From: Eimeria necatrix
Lineage: Eukaryota > Apicomplexa > Conoidasida > Eucoccidiorida > Eimeriidae
Assembly: GCF_000499385.1 (NCBI RefSeq)
Contig: NW_013654993.1
Location: 9,738 to 66,326, forward strand
Length of the DNA: 56,589 bases
Direction: 5' to 3'
The notes beneath the pieces are model-generated. The model was not told the origin of the DNA. It saw only the letters and a list, made by a program, of their open reading frames with translations, and searched no databases. A program made the position numbers and the translations under genes. Shown here in pieces: positions 8,897-21,818 of this stretch (positions are counted from its first letter, which is position 1; every line of letters begins with the position of its first letter).

Positions 8897-10920
8897 AGCT
8901 GGGGTTGGGGGGGGAGTGGCGTCGGTTGCTGCTGCTGCTTCTGCGGAGTCTTCTGCGCTGGAGACGGGCGAAGTGTCTGCGTCGTCTGCTGCTTCGGTTT
9001 CGCCGCTGGGGGGCACTTGCGTGCTGGCAGCAGCAGCAGCAGCGTGCTGCTCGCCGTCGGTGAGCTCGCGTTGCTGCTGCTGCGCTGCTGCTGCTGCTGC
9101 TGCGGGGTCCGCAGCAGCAGCAGCAGCGTCTGCAGTGACCGCCTGGTCCATGAAGATGTTGGGAACCAGCCAGAAAGTGAGGGAAATCGGCAGCAAAGGA
9201 CAAACCCCCATGGCCAGCCCTATGCCCAGCGGCAGCCCCGAAAAGTCGCACGCGGGGCCCCCGGGAGAAGCCAAAGTGCGAACGCCCAGCAAAGTGAAGC
9301 ACAAGAAGTTGCCGCTGAGTTTGGCCATCGACTGCGCGAAGTTCTGCAGCCCCGCGACCACTGCGTACATAGTGCTTTCGATGTTTTTGGGACAGAGTCT
9401 GGAGATCAGCACGCAGCCAGGCATGAAAGCCCACATGGAGGCCACTTCTTCTATGATCGAAGCTGAACAGAAGTACCAGGCCTTGTCAGGAATGCCCAAT
9501 CGCCGGTTCCAACGCAACACCATCGCCACGTCCAGCAAACTCGTCAGCTGCTGCAGCACGGAGGTCACCAGGAAAGCCCTGCGGAAGGTCCAGCGGGACA
9601 CGAAGCGCTGGAAGAGCGCCACGCCCACGAAGGCGAAGACCGACTGCGCCAACGCGTTCCAAGTCAACAAGTAGCTCCAGCTGAAGTGGGGGCCGTCGGC
9701 CACGCAGTCGGGCCCGGCGCGGAGCCAGTAGGAGAACTGCGAGGAGATGTTCGGCACCAGCCACCGGCCCAGAAACATGTACAGCACTGGCTTCGCCAGG
9801 TGCGCGGGCATTGTGCAGGCCACTGTGGCTGTTATGCACACTCCCGAACAAAACCAGTAACAAATCCCCACCACGTGCATGCGGTCGCTCAACAAACCCG
9901 CCACCATCGACCCAAACGCGCACGCCGTCAGGCACAACGCGCACGCAAACAGACGCCCGTGCTCCCGCAGCAGCACGCCCTGCAACGCAGCAGCAGCAGC
10001 AGCAGCAGCAGTTTTCAGCAGCAAAACGCGAATAAAAACAATTAAAGGGCTGCAAAATGCTCGGGAAGTGCCACTGACACGCGACGCACCTTGAAACGCT
10101 CCGGCTTCGGCGTGTACGCCTCGCCCACCACCCCCGCGTGCGACTTCCACGGCCGAAACGGCCACGGCCACACCAGCAGAATCAACTGCTGCGCACACAG
10201 CGGCATGAACGGAGCCAACACCACCTGGAAAGGCAGGTGGTCCACCACGGGCCCCACCCACACGGCCTGCGCGAAGGTGCCCACGGAGGAACACAGCCAC
10301 ACGAAGGAAGTCAGCGAGGCCCCCGTGTGCGGCTTCTCCGCCATCTTCCGCGTGTAAGAACCCTCGCACAACAAGTCGTTGAAGCTCGCCTGCACCATTA
10401 TCAAAAAGAAACCCGCGACTGCGATGCCCATCGTCAGCCGGCCCGCCGAGGCGATCAGCAAGATCGAGCCCACCACGCCGCTGCTCGAAGCCAGCAGCAT
10501 GTACGAACGCTTGTGGTAACCTCCAAGTGCAAACAAGTCCGAAACCGAACCCACAATCCCCTTCACGCTCCAGGGAATCATGAACAGCGCCGTCGCCACG
10601 CTGTGCTGCTCCGCCGGCAGCTTCAGCACCTCCCGAAACACGGGAGTCGACGCCGCGATCGCCATGTGGTAAGCTGCCCCCTTCAAGAACAAGTAGTTCG
10701 ACATCAGGCACAGCAACAAAGACACTCCAAACTCCATGTGCAAACGCCGGAAATACAGCGCCGGCGACCGACACGGCCGCAGGAACAAACGCCCGCAGAG
10801 GCTCTGCGAACCAGCTGCAACTCCCGCCTCGCCAGCCTCCGAAGAGGACTTCGCCGGCGCCGGAGCCACCGTGGGCAACTCCGCTTCATTTCTGCACAGA
10901 AAACCCCGACAGCGCGGCAC
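8564..10920 (-). CDS. BT1-family (folate/biopterin-type) membrane transporter
   Basis: Two exons: 10920-10090 and 9979-8564. The 110-base intron (10089-9980) has donor AAG/GTGCGT and acceptor GTTGCAG, in phase 0. The product is about 748 residues if read from 10920. No ATG lies there, so the first in-frame ATG (10737, MEFGVSLLL) or an upstream exon must supply the start. The N-terminal half shows the BT1 signature region PWSVKGIVGSVSDLF followed by GGYHKRSYM. The second half has repeated hydrophobic spans, the motif FGSMVAGLLSDR, and LISRLCPKNIESTMYAVVAG, typical of the family. Together they predict about 12 membrane segments. The family moves folates, biopterin or related metabolites; the substrate here is inferred only from family. 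The C-terminal ~200 residues are poly-Ala/poly-Gln low complexity from CTG tracts. It converges with the tentative plus-strand exons near 8.6 kb. Confidence 0.88.
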
Positions 10921-13900
10921 AAACTGCCGGATCCTGCACTGCGAATCGCTAGCCAGCTAGTTGCGAAATGCGCCGAATAAGAGCTGGAAATGCAAGAAAT
11001 ACGGAAAGAACGGAGCGAAATAATGTAACTAAACGCCTCTACGTCGATAGGGGATGCTGGAAGCTACAATTTGAGGGTCCTTGAGGCTTACTTTGCCAGG
11101 TCCTCTAGTGCCGCCAGTTCAAGTACGGCATCAGACAGATCTGGTGCCGGCAGTGCGGCTGCATTCATTTTGAAGTTTGTCGTTGAAGAATTGTTTGACA
11201 GTTGTTGTTTTCTTTGTTCGGTTCTTTACATTTCCACAAACCTCTGTTTCGGTCCCGCGAAACGCAATAGTAGCTGCAGCTGTTTCCGCCGCTACTTCGT
11301 GGACAGCGCTGCGGTGAGCTCGGCAGCCGCTGCCGTTTCAGCGTCTTTTGCGGGTCAAAACAGCGCGAAGCTTCTGGAAATTAAAGAAAAAGAGCAGGGT
11401 AAACAGACAATATGACCGCCTTCTGCAATGGCGAAGAGAACGAAGGAGAACAGCAGTGGAAACAGCAGCAGCCTGCGGAATCTCACGGGTCTGGCGAGCG
11501 AAAGACACGTATAAATGCTTATCTTAGCTGCACAATGAAGTAACAATCTGAATCTAGGATCATAAAGGAGGATCTTAATGCTCAAAGCCCAGCCGCAACG
11601 CTACTGCGACTGAAGTGGCCCCGCGAAGATGAGCGAGAGGCTTAGTGTGTGACAATGCGAGACGGGAACTAGTGATAAGCGTGAAGAAGAGCTTCTCACC
11701 CAATGTATTCGTCTACGAGAATCAGCAATGACAAAGAGATATGGGAAAAGAAGGGTAGCAGCCGCTCCAGCTAAAGGGTGAGCCGTGGCTGTGAGCTGCA
11801 GCGGCTGGGACCGCTGGTGGGTGGGGCGCGCCAGCGGCGATTTGGCCTTCTTCACAATTATTTCGGGAACAAAGGCCGCACTTCTTGGTTTATATGATAC
11901 ATATAAAAGCGCCATTTAATCCTTTGCTCTGACCAGCTCATTGGCCGCCAAGATTCCAACTTCTGAATCGGTTTCCATCTGTTTGCATGAGCTCTGTGCG
12001 TGAATTATGAGACACCAGCCATCTACCACTGTGTCCCTGAAACGGCACCTACACACTGCAGGCTCGTAATTGTTGTACCATGTCAACCCGGCCACCACCT
12101 ACTGCCTGAATACTTCACGACGAGAGCTTGTATTCAGTTGACATCCTTCTGCATGCGATACACGTAACTTGTGCTGGAATGACAATTGTAGAAGGTTTTG
12201 TAGCCGCGTACGAGGCTTCTGTCTCGTCACTGAAGCCCTCTAACCCTGCGGATCTGCTCTAAAGGAACGAGGGTCCCGAAGGAAGGCAGCTCCGAACTGG
12301 AGTTTCATTCCACGCATCTCGCACTCCAAGGATAGTGCAATACGGCTGCTCGGCACGGCAGCCAGTGCGTAGTTCCGCTTTACCGTCACTCCTGATGTTC
12401 ATTCGGTGATGTGTCAAGTAAGTAGTCTACGAATTGGATCTATAGCTTGCTGCTGCAGCATGGTAACCTGTGGCAACGCAGGCATCGCATACGCGGTAGT
12501 CAAATCTGTGCTTTTGCTAACGAAGCAGCAATACTGCGAAAGCATGCATTTGTAGATAAGAGCGTCATTGCATGCAGTATGCACATGATGTGAGAAGAGA
12601 AGGCTATATAATGCAGAGAGAGCGAGTGAAACTGTCACAGTCACGCTGAAACTACATAGCAAAAGACGGAGTTTATGGTCAAATCGCAGAAAAACTACGT
12701 CGGCAAGAGAGCTTTATTGTAATTCCAGCCTCGCTTTTGAGGCTGCCTGAGGCTGCGTAAGAGGGATATGTACAACAATAGGTGAACCGTCCTTTTCGAC
12801 ATTCCACTGAAGTTCACGAGCTGGATTGACTTGGCGCACCACAGCTCAGCAAGTCTCCTACAGCTAGGCTATGTCCTGGGCAGCTGATGCAGCGCAGTGC
12901 GAGAATTCAGATACTGCTGTGCAGGGAAGCAAGCTGGGCAGAAAATAACGGCTTTGACTGTTTGCCAAAAGCCAGAAATGCCTTCTTCAGACTTGCATGT
13001 CCCGCACTCGTTTGGCCGTGGCTTCTTTAGAACACATGAGAGAGGCACTGAGTGGAATGTGACACGCAAACACATCGAAAACGACGCACAGAGGCAACGG
13101 CGTGTGAAGAGGAAAGCCACGAGCCTGCAGCTGAAAAAGCCAGTTTGCTGGTCTTGCCAAACCGTTGCGCTGCGCCAGGCTAGGCCGCAATGAACAGTGA
13201 GTGGTAAATTCAAACCAGAGAGCACAATATAGGTGTAGCTTCAGGGCTGCAATTCATGTAAGGCTGCTAAGGTGTCTTGTAGCTACTGTCACTGTAGTAA
13301 TATTTGCCCTTCGCGACTGGGCGAGCAAATGGGATTGTGCTGTTTGTAGAAGTGTGCTCTTTTTGTTTCATTAGAAACCCCGAAGCTACTGAATATCTTC
13401 AAAAATATTTTATTTGGATACATTTTCAGCATATTCATGTTTGTGGGTTGGGTCCTCCATACCCTCGAGAGCTGGAAGTCAGAAAAGCAGTATTTTATTT
13501 CTTCAGGCATCCGCGAGGCAGCCAATCACCAGCCCTTGTTTCTCCCTGTGGGCAGCGCATCTTGCCACGCGTTTCGCTAGCCTTCAAGAGCTCTGTAGAG
13601 TTTTAAGTAATTTTATCAATGCCGTTGTGGGTCGTCCAAGCAGCCTCCTGCTTGTACGCCCTTGTAAAGATAGCAACTCAGTGGCATTTCCGTTTGGATC
13701 TTCTTATGCATGTTTGAGTATTAATACAGTGCTGTCTGGGCCGTCATAAGCGGATTTCACTACATAGTTGTGGCAGGTTGAGCAGGCTCTGGGGGGCGGC
13801 TCAATCCCTCTACAGAGCTTCTGTGAATTCGTGCGAGTTATTGTTATTTGCTAAAGTTCGAACGACCAACCACTAAAGTGGCAAATAGATCTCTCCCGCT

Positions 13901-16900
13901 ACCAAAGATCTGTACACACTGTTCAAGCTTTCGTGTTGTTGGGGGCACCAAGGGAAACGGGGCTGCTGCGCATTTCGCAAGTTGGGCGTCCAGCCGCCAC
14001 ATTTGAGAACTCGAATAAAGGCGATGTTAAAGGCAGCATTAAATTGTTATAAATACTTGACTTTCAGTAGAGCACTGGCTTCAAATAGGCTCGCTCTGTC
14101 ACTGTCACACTCATACGTTGGAAACCTGCGCGCTGGTCCAGAGTGTAAAACTAGTTTGCACCCCTCACAAAGTCTGCAAAGAAAGCACCAAAAAGTCACC
14201 GGCATTTTAAAATTGATTTAACTTTGTATCTAATTATCGTGAGCATTTTCCTGAATGGTCTTCATGTTCCCCAATCACCACTGTGGGGGCACAGCTCGCA
14301 CACTGGCCCTAACGAACCCATTTTGCCTGTAAAACTCATGTCTGCCTTTTACATAGAGCGAGCTTACGAGGTGCTGTGCAGTGAATAAATAATTTTTCCA
14401 GATTTGCCAGGCAATAGTATGATATGCTTGTCGTGAGGGTGTTTTGGCGGGGGCCTGGTGGCTGGGGAATCATGAAGTAAAGGATTGTTAACGCGTCGAG
14501 CACCACAGTGGACATGCTCTGGTTTTCCTTTGCCTCCACTCAGTCACTAAGTCACTAAGCTGCCTGCATTTGATAATATAAGAGACCCGTGGAGAGTCCT
14601 GATTATGTATCGCCGACGCGGTACCCACAGTGAGAATACGGCTGGGTTGCTGCGAAGCAGCCTTGCCTTTCTACTCAGTGAGCGTGCATACAAAGGGACA
14701 TGACCGCTTCTCGCAAAGCCTTCGGCTGGCTACTGCGATCAACTCGGCAACGCCTGAACAGAATACAGGCCATGCGGTAGGCCATGGAGCTGGCTGTTGC
14801 TCGCATATGCTAGTTCTACGCGAACGTTGATTTACGCTTTCGCACCTGTTTGCATACGTGATCTTTATCGTGCAAGCAGGTGGGCGTCAGTGTTGCAGTC
14901 TATTCCCCTGTGTCACGCGTATTGCACCTTTTAGAAGAAAGGGAAGGGCGAAGGTTGGGCCAGCCAATCCTGCGCCAGAGCTAGCGACTTGCCGTCACTC
15001 TTCGTTTTTTCACAAAGATACGAAACATCATTTCACTCCTTCATCCCAACTTAGTGAGCGCAATTTATGTTCCATTAGCTTGAGCGAAACCTGTTGCAAT
15101 CATCAGCTCTGCTACCTCTTCCGCAGTCTTCTATTAGGGGAAAAGTCCAGCGTCAAGATCGGTTATGGAACGTCGAGAATCGTTGAATAGTAGCACAACG
15201 TTTGGCATTTCGTTTTCTTTCATAGCAAGAGAGCGTTGCTCCTGCGAGAGATTGCACTGCTCTGGGCTGCACCCAATTTTGCGAACCTGGCTCCGCGTTA
15301 ACGCTATCTATCTGTGTGCAAAACTTTCTTGGCTTTAGCTCTAACAAGCCAGAAGCAACTGTTCAGGAAAAGCGGTTTAGTAAGATCGGAAATCTGAAAA
15401 CTCAGGTATAATTTAAGGGTAGAAATGGACTGTTCTCCCTGAGGGTGTGGGGAACAGTGTAGTGCGGCAGCACAACAATACGAAGAAACGAGCTCGAGAA
15501 GCTGAAACATCCACAACTGTAATTTTAAAGTGCTATCTAAGAAATATTAGTCGAGGACACCTGATAGTTGTTGCAAAGTAGGCATGCTTCTCTACAGACG
15601 GGTCAGTTCAAGGGGCTCGCAGTGTTGGTGCATCCATCCAATGCACACCGAGAAACAGCGCTGGTCGTTCAGAACACTAATAATGACTCATATGCTCATT
15701 TATATATTTTAATGGTAATAAATTTATGCAAACAGTCAGTAGTACCTCTTTAAGGGCTATATTGCTTGCTACACAGCGTCGCTGCACGCTACGGGATTCT
15801 TGCCAGTGCAGAGTCTGGGCATTGCAGAACCATCTGTGCTCTGCACAAAATGTCCTGCTATGCTCAAAAGTTCAGTCTCTCAAGCAAAACGAAGCTTACC
15901 AATGTCCTGCACTTCATTTACTTATATTACCCTCGAAGACCACTCACTCGGTTTTCTGCAGTGCTCAACACTAAATGGATAGTTTTTGTGCACTGTGCCA
16001 CAAGGCGCGGAGAACAATTGTAGTTCCCCTTTGGGTTGTTAGAGCTGCCCTCTATCCTAAAAAGCGTGTTCTGCGTTTATGAACTAAGTCATAGCAGTTT
16101 TATGAGATCCTTGGAAGTATATCTAGTCGAGTCTGAGGTAGGCAAATGAGTGGAGCCCGAGCAGGAGCCGTTTCACCTGCTTTGCCTCTGTGCAGCTAGG
16201 CTGCAAGGCATACGACAGGGCTCCCCTAGTTGTTGCTATATTCCTCTGTTGCCTTATGACTGTCGCAAACTCATTCCTTTTCAGTAGGTTTCCAAAGTGG
16301 GCAAGCTCCTCCCGGCTCAAGGAGCCCGCCTAGTGGGATTTTACCTTGCCCAATACTATAGCTGTTACAACTAGCTGATCCTTTATTGCATTGAATATGA
16401 CGGCAGAAGCATAATCTCCAATGACCCGTCCAATAGCACAAATCTAATCAAGAGCCTGCAGCTTTGTATAGCGGTGCTCTTCAGTAACCAGTTGCGGCTT
16501 TCGCGAGCTCGTTTTCGAGTGCCTGCTACGCCATTTGTCGCTCCGGCCAAAAATCCCAAATTAACTGGCCCTGCCCAGTATATTCACAGAGAATTTAGCC
16601 AACACCATAACACAGCCTTCAATAGACCCGCTCCGGGTCACTAAGGTCACCTGGTGCGGCGAAACAACGCTAGGCAGAAGCGTGAGCCCCTGCATGGCAT
16701 GTGCATCTGCATACTTATGTGAAATAACCAAAGATGCCGACTTTAAGGAGGTTCGTTTCCAAGCGAAACAACTCTGCTTGCGCGGCGTGAAGGGAAGCTT
16801 ACTGATCTTGGATCCGTGTATCTCAAAATTAGGCATTTTGATATGAAAATGTGATTTTCGAATGGTTCCCTGCCTCAGAACGTGGAGAAAAGCAGCCTAG

Positions 16901-19900
16901 CACCTCAGTGGAGATGTGTCCCTTATCATCCTACGGCCCCTTCGATATAAGCTCACTCTGGCTTCCCCTCAGGTACCTCCCTCCTGTCTTGAACTACCGA
17001 CCTTAGTCGACCAGCAGTCTTATGTAAAGCTTCATTTTACTTTCCCGTGTGTTGGAAGATCGCGGCAAGTGTTGTGCGTGCATGTTCGTCCCCTGCAATT
17101 GCACGTAGAACAACACATGAGCAAACGCTACAGAGGGCCAGCACGTGGGCATGCTGCTTTTGCTAAGAGGCGGTGCACCGTATAAAGCATTCTTTAAGAG
17201 AAGGCCACATCCTTCATTGACGATGACCTCCGCCCACCGAAGGCATATGGAAACGTACCCTTGAGAAATAAGCAATACAGCCCATTCATAAAGGCATGGG
17301 AGGCTAACGTACGAGGATTCTAGTGTGTTGAGTGTGCTCATGAGAACACGATACACACCACTGCTAAGGTCAAGTACTCCGATGATCTTGTTTTCACGCG
17401 TCTTGTTCGTAGGAATATCAGTTTGCGGCAGACGACACTTTGCTGAAAGTGTCGTGTTTATCCATGGTGATGAAGGCTGCGCTATCCACAGAAATGAAGG
17501 AGCTTCACTGTCCTTCAAGACGAAAGAAAGCTGATAACGGTATGCTGGCTGTTGATGGTGTGCCGAACCCGTTTGGCCAGCCAGCGAAGATTGAGAATAC
17601 TTTGCTGCCTGTTTACTGTATAGTTAATCCTTTAGCTAAACGCAAATTTACTGACAATCATGGGTGCCGGTCATCCTGCAGCTACAGACAGTAAAACTTT
17701 CGTAAACCTTCATGGCGCTGTAACAGCAGGCGGGATGGCCTGTTCACGGTTTGTTCTGGGTGGCAATATTCATTTTTCCTTTTGAAAGCTCCAGATGATA
17801 ATGAACAGTTTGCGAGCTTTAGGAGACAATGCCTGTGCATCCGTTTAGCCTGGTGTTCTCATGATGAGTGCAACATAGCCACAGAAAGGTTCGGCAAGGC
17901 GCAAACCGAAGGCGTTTATTTTGGAGAATTACTGAATGCAAGAACAGTATCCAGAACATCAAACGTACTTTAGACTAATGGCAGAGATAATGCACTAAAG
18001 GAAATGCTGAGAAAGTGAATCGAATTGGCGGCATGCGATGCCGTACGGATTTCTTCTGATGCAAGACTACTGTCAGGAAGTTCGGCGGACAAGACTCTGT
18101 CTAGCCGCAAATTCGCTTTCCTTTCGAAGAGCCGGTGGTATACAGTGCAGAATCCGCCCTGAGTGGTCTTGAGGTACTTCCTGTTAAAGCATTGCCTTCA
18201 GAAGTCATGCTTCCGCTGAACTACAGCTCCGTAGTCCACTTCGCTTCCTCTTTGAATTTTGAAGACAAGCTCCCTGGAACTAAAACAGCCATGTTTCTGT
18301 GAGCTTTACGGTCACAAGGAGTGGATGAAGGTTCCACAAAACTGCTCTTTCTTTCAAAAGCAGCACTGAGCTATAGCCATAAGCTTTTCTCTGCATTCAA
18401 AATTTGCGAAACTTTGGTGCGCTGAGTCAACACCCAACAAACGGTTTTAGGCCCCTTTTTATATAGCAAAAAATGTGGATGTAGTTCCACGAAGTTTATA
18501 GTTCCAGCCAACGCCACATGCTGCCGAATGCTTTTTTGGTGAAGGGTGTGCACAGTTTTGCCAAAGTAACTTGGTTAGAGTTAAGTGGTGTACTGCCGTC
18601 CTCCTCAAAAAACACAGCAGCCGCTGGTATTCTACATAAGGAAATGTGTCAGGCTACGAAGGCGCAGTGGTAATAGTAATAATTTCACTAGACGTTGGCG
18701 GTTCACGGCAGGGAACCGTGCAAGCCAGTCCTCGGTTGCTCCGGAATCATTTTTGGGGTTTCCAAATTTATTGGTCTACCAGCCTTAAAATGAGCAGTTT
18801 GATGCAACACGCATGTGTGTGCACCGCCCAGTGCACAGCTGCTTAGTGCCCCAGCATATCACCAACGCACACGCAGCATGTATGCTCAAGGGTAGCTCAC
18901 TTGACACCTAACCGGCATCCCATTGAAACGCCAACGTTCCTTTGGGACGTTTTTGTCTAGGTTGTCGCACCGGCATGACTTACCAGCGAGAGCTAGCTAT
19001 TTCGTGTGCGTTGCGGTGCCCAGTCCATATTCTGACGCCACATAGAGATATAAGCGGACCCTCATGGCCTAGCTGATCTGTTATCTTACCCGCGCTTTAC
19101 ACATTCAACTGAAACATGACAAGTCGGAGGTATTGTGTGGCAAAGACGCAGCAGTCGTCTGCTTCTCTTCTGCATTGGCAACAAGTGTCTGTTTGTGTCT
19201 GTTACAGCACTCAGCCGTGTTCCCCATAACAGCACTCAGCTGTGCTCTCCATGACAAACGCAGTCCGTCACTCATTTGTACAAAAATTAAACCATTTCTT
19301 GGTTTGTTATATGCAGTTGGGTAATCAATTTCGTGTCATTCCCAGCTCAAAAATCTTCTTTTCTCAAAGATGCTAGTGATACGCACTTACGGAGATAATG
19401 TATCATAAAGAGCCAAGCTTAGGCCAATTGGCCAGTGCTGCTTGAATGCGCGTCCGGAAGCGTCTTTCTACGTATGTTACTCCGTTGATTCATGTTTGGC
19501 TATTTGCATAACTATTTGTCCCCATCCTCGGAATTTATTTCGCAGCCGTCTTAGTACGGTGACAGAAGCCACAAAACGTAGAACCCGTGCAATTGAATGA
19601 GCAGTAGTACGTAGGTTTGAGCTTAAGAGTTGCCGTAGCAAAGTGAAGCACTTTGCAGTCTGCCCCATCCTGACAACAACCAAATGCAACAGCGAAAGTC
19701 GAATGACTTCGCCTCCCTCTCTACGCAGCATTCAATGACCTCAAAAGAGGCACTGAATGCAACGGGAGCTGTCCATAAAGCTTCCCGCCTGGTCCATTGC
19801 ACTGTGCAGCCAGACGCACAGCTGAGCCCAAACGCATAAGGCGGATTTTAGGGCTCTGCTAAACTTATCAAATGTCCTCCACGCATGAAAATAACAGAGT

Positions 19901-20250
19901 TTCACCTCGTCCAAACCGGGTCATGAAGATCACTAGACGCAGCCCAAAGGCATTGACGCTGCGTAGGGCAGGCTTTTTTCTGGGGCTTCGCAGGGCTATG
20001 ATTCCGATCAAAACAGAAGAGCTCATGGGAATAGAAGCTGCTACAGCCACTGTGTATCTTCGTTTTATGCATGACATTTTGACCGAACGAAGAACCCCGG
20101 TGCCCTCCTCCGGGCGCTGCAGCGGGCAAGCTTCAAAGAGGAGCTCTTAATTTTGGCATTTACTTGCACTTTTGGCTACTGCAGCACCTGCTGCTCATAG
20201 TTCAGCTCCTATCTCCTGCTGCCACAGTAATCTTTTCTGCCGCTGTGCTG
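10921..20250. other. Long repeat-poor, gene-poor stretch
   Basis: CAG tracts, GGGGCCCC and heptamers all stop near 10.95 kb and composition moves toward balanced. Across more than 9 kb I see only short frames (under about 175 codons) on both strands with no recognisable domain and no convincing spliced set. No tRNA, rRNA or transposon protein was recognised. Confidence 0.55.
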
Positions 20251-21777
20251 CTACCACTGCAGCGAGAGACTTCTCGTGTACCTTAGCAGCAAAGGGCTTG
20301 TTGATAAGGGTCTTCTAAGGTCCCAGTAGCTGTGGCTCCTCCTGTGGGCCCACAAAAGTCCACCTGTCAAATCTGCGCTGTCTATAAGGACATCACGACA
20401 TTTGCGGAGGGACCCAGGTGGCTGCCGAATCCCGTTTGAATGCATCGACTGTGTGCTGGTGTTGCTGCTGCTGTTGCTCCTGCAGGTGTAGCTGTCAGAT
20501 TCTTCTGCGTACATTGCCCTTGCAAGGTTCGTGCAGCTCTCCCTGAGCTGAGCATGCTTGGCGCTGGATGAGTTTCTCTGGGCTGCACCTGTTGTACTAC
20601 TTAGGGGTCTCCTAGAGAGGCCCCAAGGCCAGGAGCTCCATGGGTACTCGTCGTCTGTTGACTCGCGCCAGTCTAGCGCCTTACAGGGGGCATACTGAGA
20701 CGCCCTGATGCTACTGAGCTGCGGATCTGACTCGCAGCTATCCGGAGACATCCCAAGTTTCTGCTGGGGCCCTTCAGTTGTTATTCGAATGTCCGGAATG
20801 GCCACTTTAGGGGCCCTTCCGGGAGAAAGGCCTCTCGGTGAATCGGTGAACGAGCCACGGAGAACCCAGGTACTGGGTGGCGGTGGCGGCTTTGGGCTGC
20901 AGAAGCCTCTTGAGGCTTCTTCATTGCCATTTGAAGTAAAAACGGAGCCTGCCGTTGCCCCAGTTGCAGTTGTTACTGTTTCTATTGCTGCTGATTCGCC
21001 TGCACTGTCATCTGGGCAGTAAGGATGCTCGGGTCCGTCTGAGTCGGAGGTGCTGAGACTTTTGTACTCGCCCATCCCTCCATGCTTGTGCTGATGGTTC
21101 GCTGAGTGATGGCCGTGGTTGCGGCGCTCCTTGTGACTATGCTGCTCCTGTTCTTGCATTTTTAGAGCATTCTCCAGCTGTTGCTGCTGTTGGTGCTGCT
21201 GGTGCTGCGGGCGTTGTTGTTCCTGGTGCTGTTGCCACCTTGGTGGAATGTGGCGCTGCCTCCCTTGATGCATCCGACTTCCACACGCCCACGAGGGCCT
21301 TTTTTGTAGCGGTGATAGGTCCTCGTCTTCGTTGCTGCTGCGGCTGTGGTCACGATAGGGCCTGCAGGGAGGACCCCATGAGTATGCGCCAGGTTCCTCT
21401 TGACTGCAGTTCCAGGAGGAGCTCAGCGAGTCTGGGGACCCCAAGAGGCCCATGCTGAAGTGTCGAGGGGGGCGCAGAGGGGCTTCAAGTACTCCAGTCT
21501 CTAGGAATGATTGCACGCCTTGGCCAAGTTCTGATGAATCCTGTTCATTTTGCTCTTGCTGCTGCGGGTGCTCCGGCTGCCGCTCTTGCGGCTGCGGCTG
21601 CTCTTTCAGCTGCAGTTCCTCATCCTGGAACTGCTCCCGGTCCAGTTGTTGCAGAAGCAGCACTTTCTGCTGTTGTTGCCACTGCCTTGCTGCCTTCCAA
21701 GGGTACCGAGGAGCCACGCGATCCCCCAAAGACGATCCAGGAAGCAGCAGAAGCCCACGCGTCTCACCTATGTCTGC
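20251..21777 (-). CDS. Gln/Ser/Pro-rich hypothetical protein, terminal exon
   Basis: An open frame of about 508 codons ends at a stop at 20251. It has no ATG near its upstream edge. The edge coincides with a splice acceptor (CCCCGCTGCAG, exon from 21777), so this is most likely a last exon. The protein begins with GETRGLLLLPG, then is rich in Gln and Glu, followed by His/Gln repeats, a Pro-Lys-Pro run (SPKPPPPPSTWV) and a Ser-rich tail. No domain is recognised. Upstream, a donor GTAAGT sits only 40 bases away (at 21817) after IKD in matching phase (frame AEVLLPIKD), but a 40-base intron would be far shorter than the others here. The next exon upstream is therefore unresolved; a frame at 21836-22085 is a candidate. 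Confidence 0.55.
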   Translation of the reverse strand, partial: ADIGETRGLLLLPGSSLGDRVAPRYPWKAARQWQQQQKVLLLQQLDREQFQDEELQLKEQPQPQERQPEHPQQQEQNEQDSSELGQGVQSFLETGVLEAPLRPPRHFSMGLLGSPDSLSSSWNCSQEEPGAYSWGPPCRPYRDHSRSSNEDEDLSPLQKRPSWACGSRMHQGRQRHIPPRWQQHQEQQRPQHQQHQQQQQLENALKMQEQEQHSHKERRNHGHHSANHQHKHGGMGEYKSLSTSDSDGPEHPYCPDDSAGESAAIETVTTATGATAGSVFTSNGNEEASRGFCSPKPPPPPSTWVLRGSFTDSPRGLSPGRAPKVAIPDIRITTEGPQQKLGMSPDSCESDPQLSSIRASQYAPCKALDWRESTDDEYPWSSWPWGLSRRPLSSTTGAAQRNSSSAKHAQLRESCTNLARAMYAEESDSYTCRSNSSSNTSTQSMHSNGIRQPPGSLRKCRDVLIDSADLTGGLLWAHRRSHSYWDLRRPLSTSPLLLRYTRSLSLQW

Positions 21778-21818
21778 CTGCAGCGGGGAACAGCAAAAGA
21801 TGAAGCATATCACTTACA

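Noticed and set aside
8538..9674. A 378-codon plus-strand frame
   Set aside because: Antisense to the BT1 transporter; open only because the transporter exon and its CTG tail are GC-rich.
17003..17518. A 171-codon minus-strand frame
   Set aside because: No recognisable domain, no splice context and no codon pattern distinguishing it from chance.
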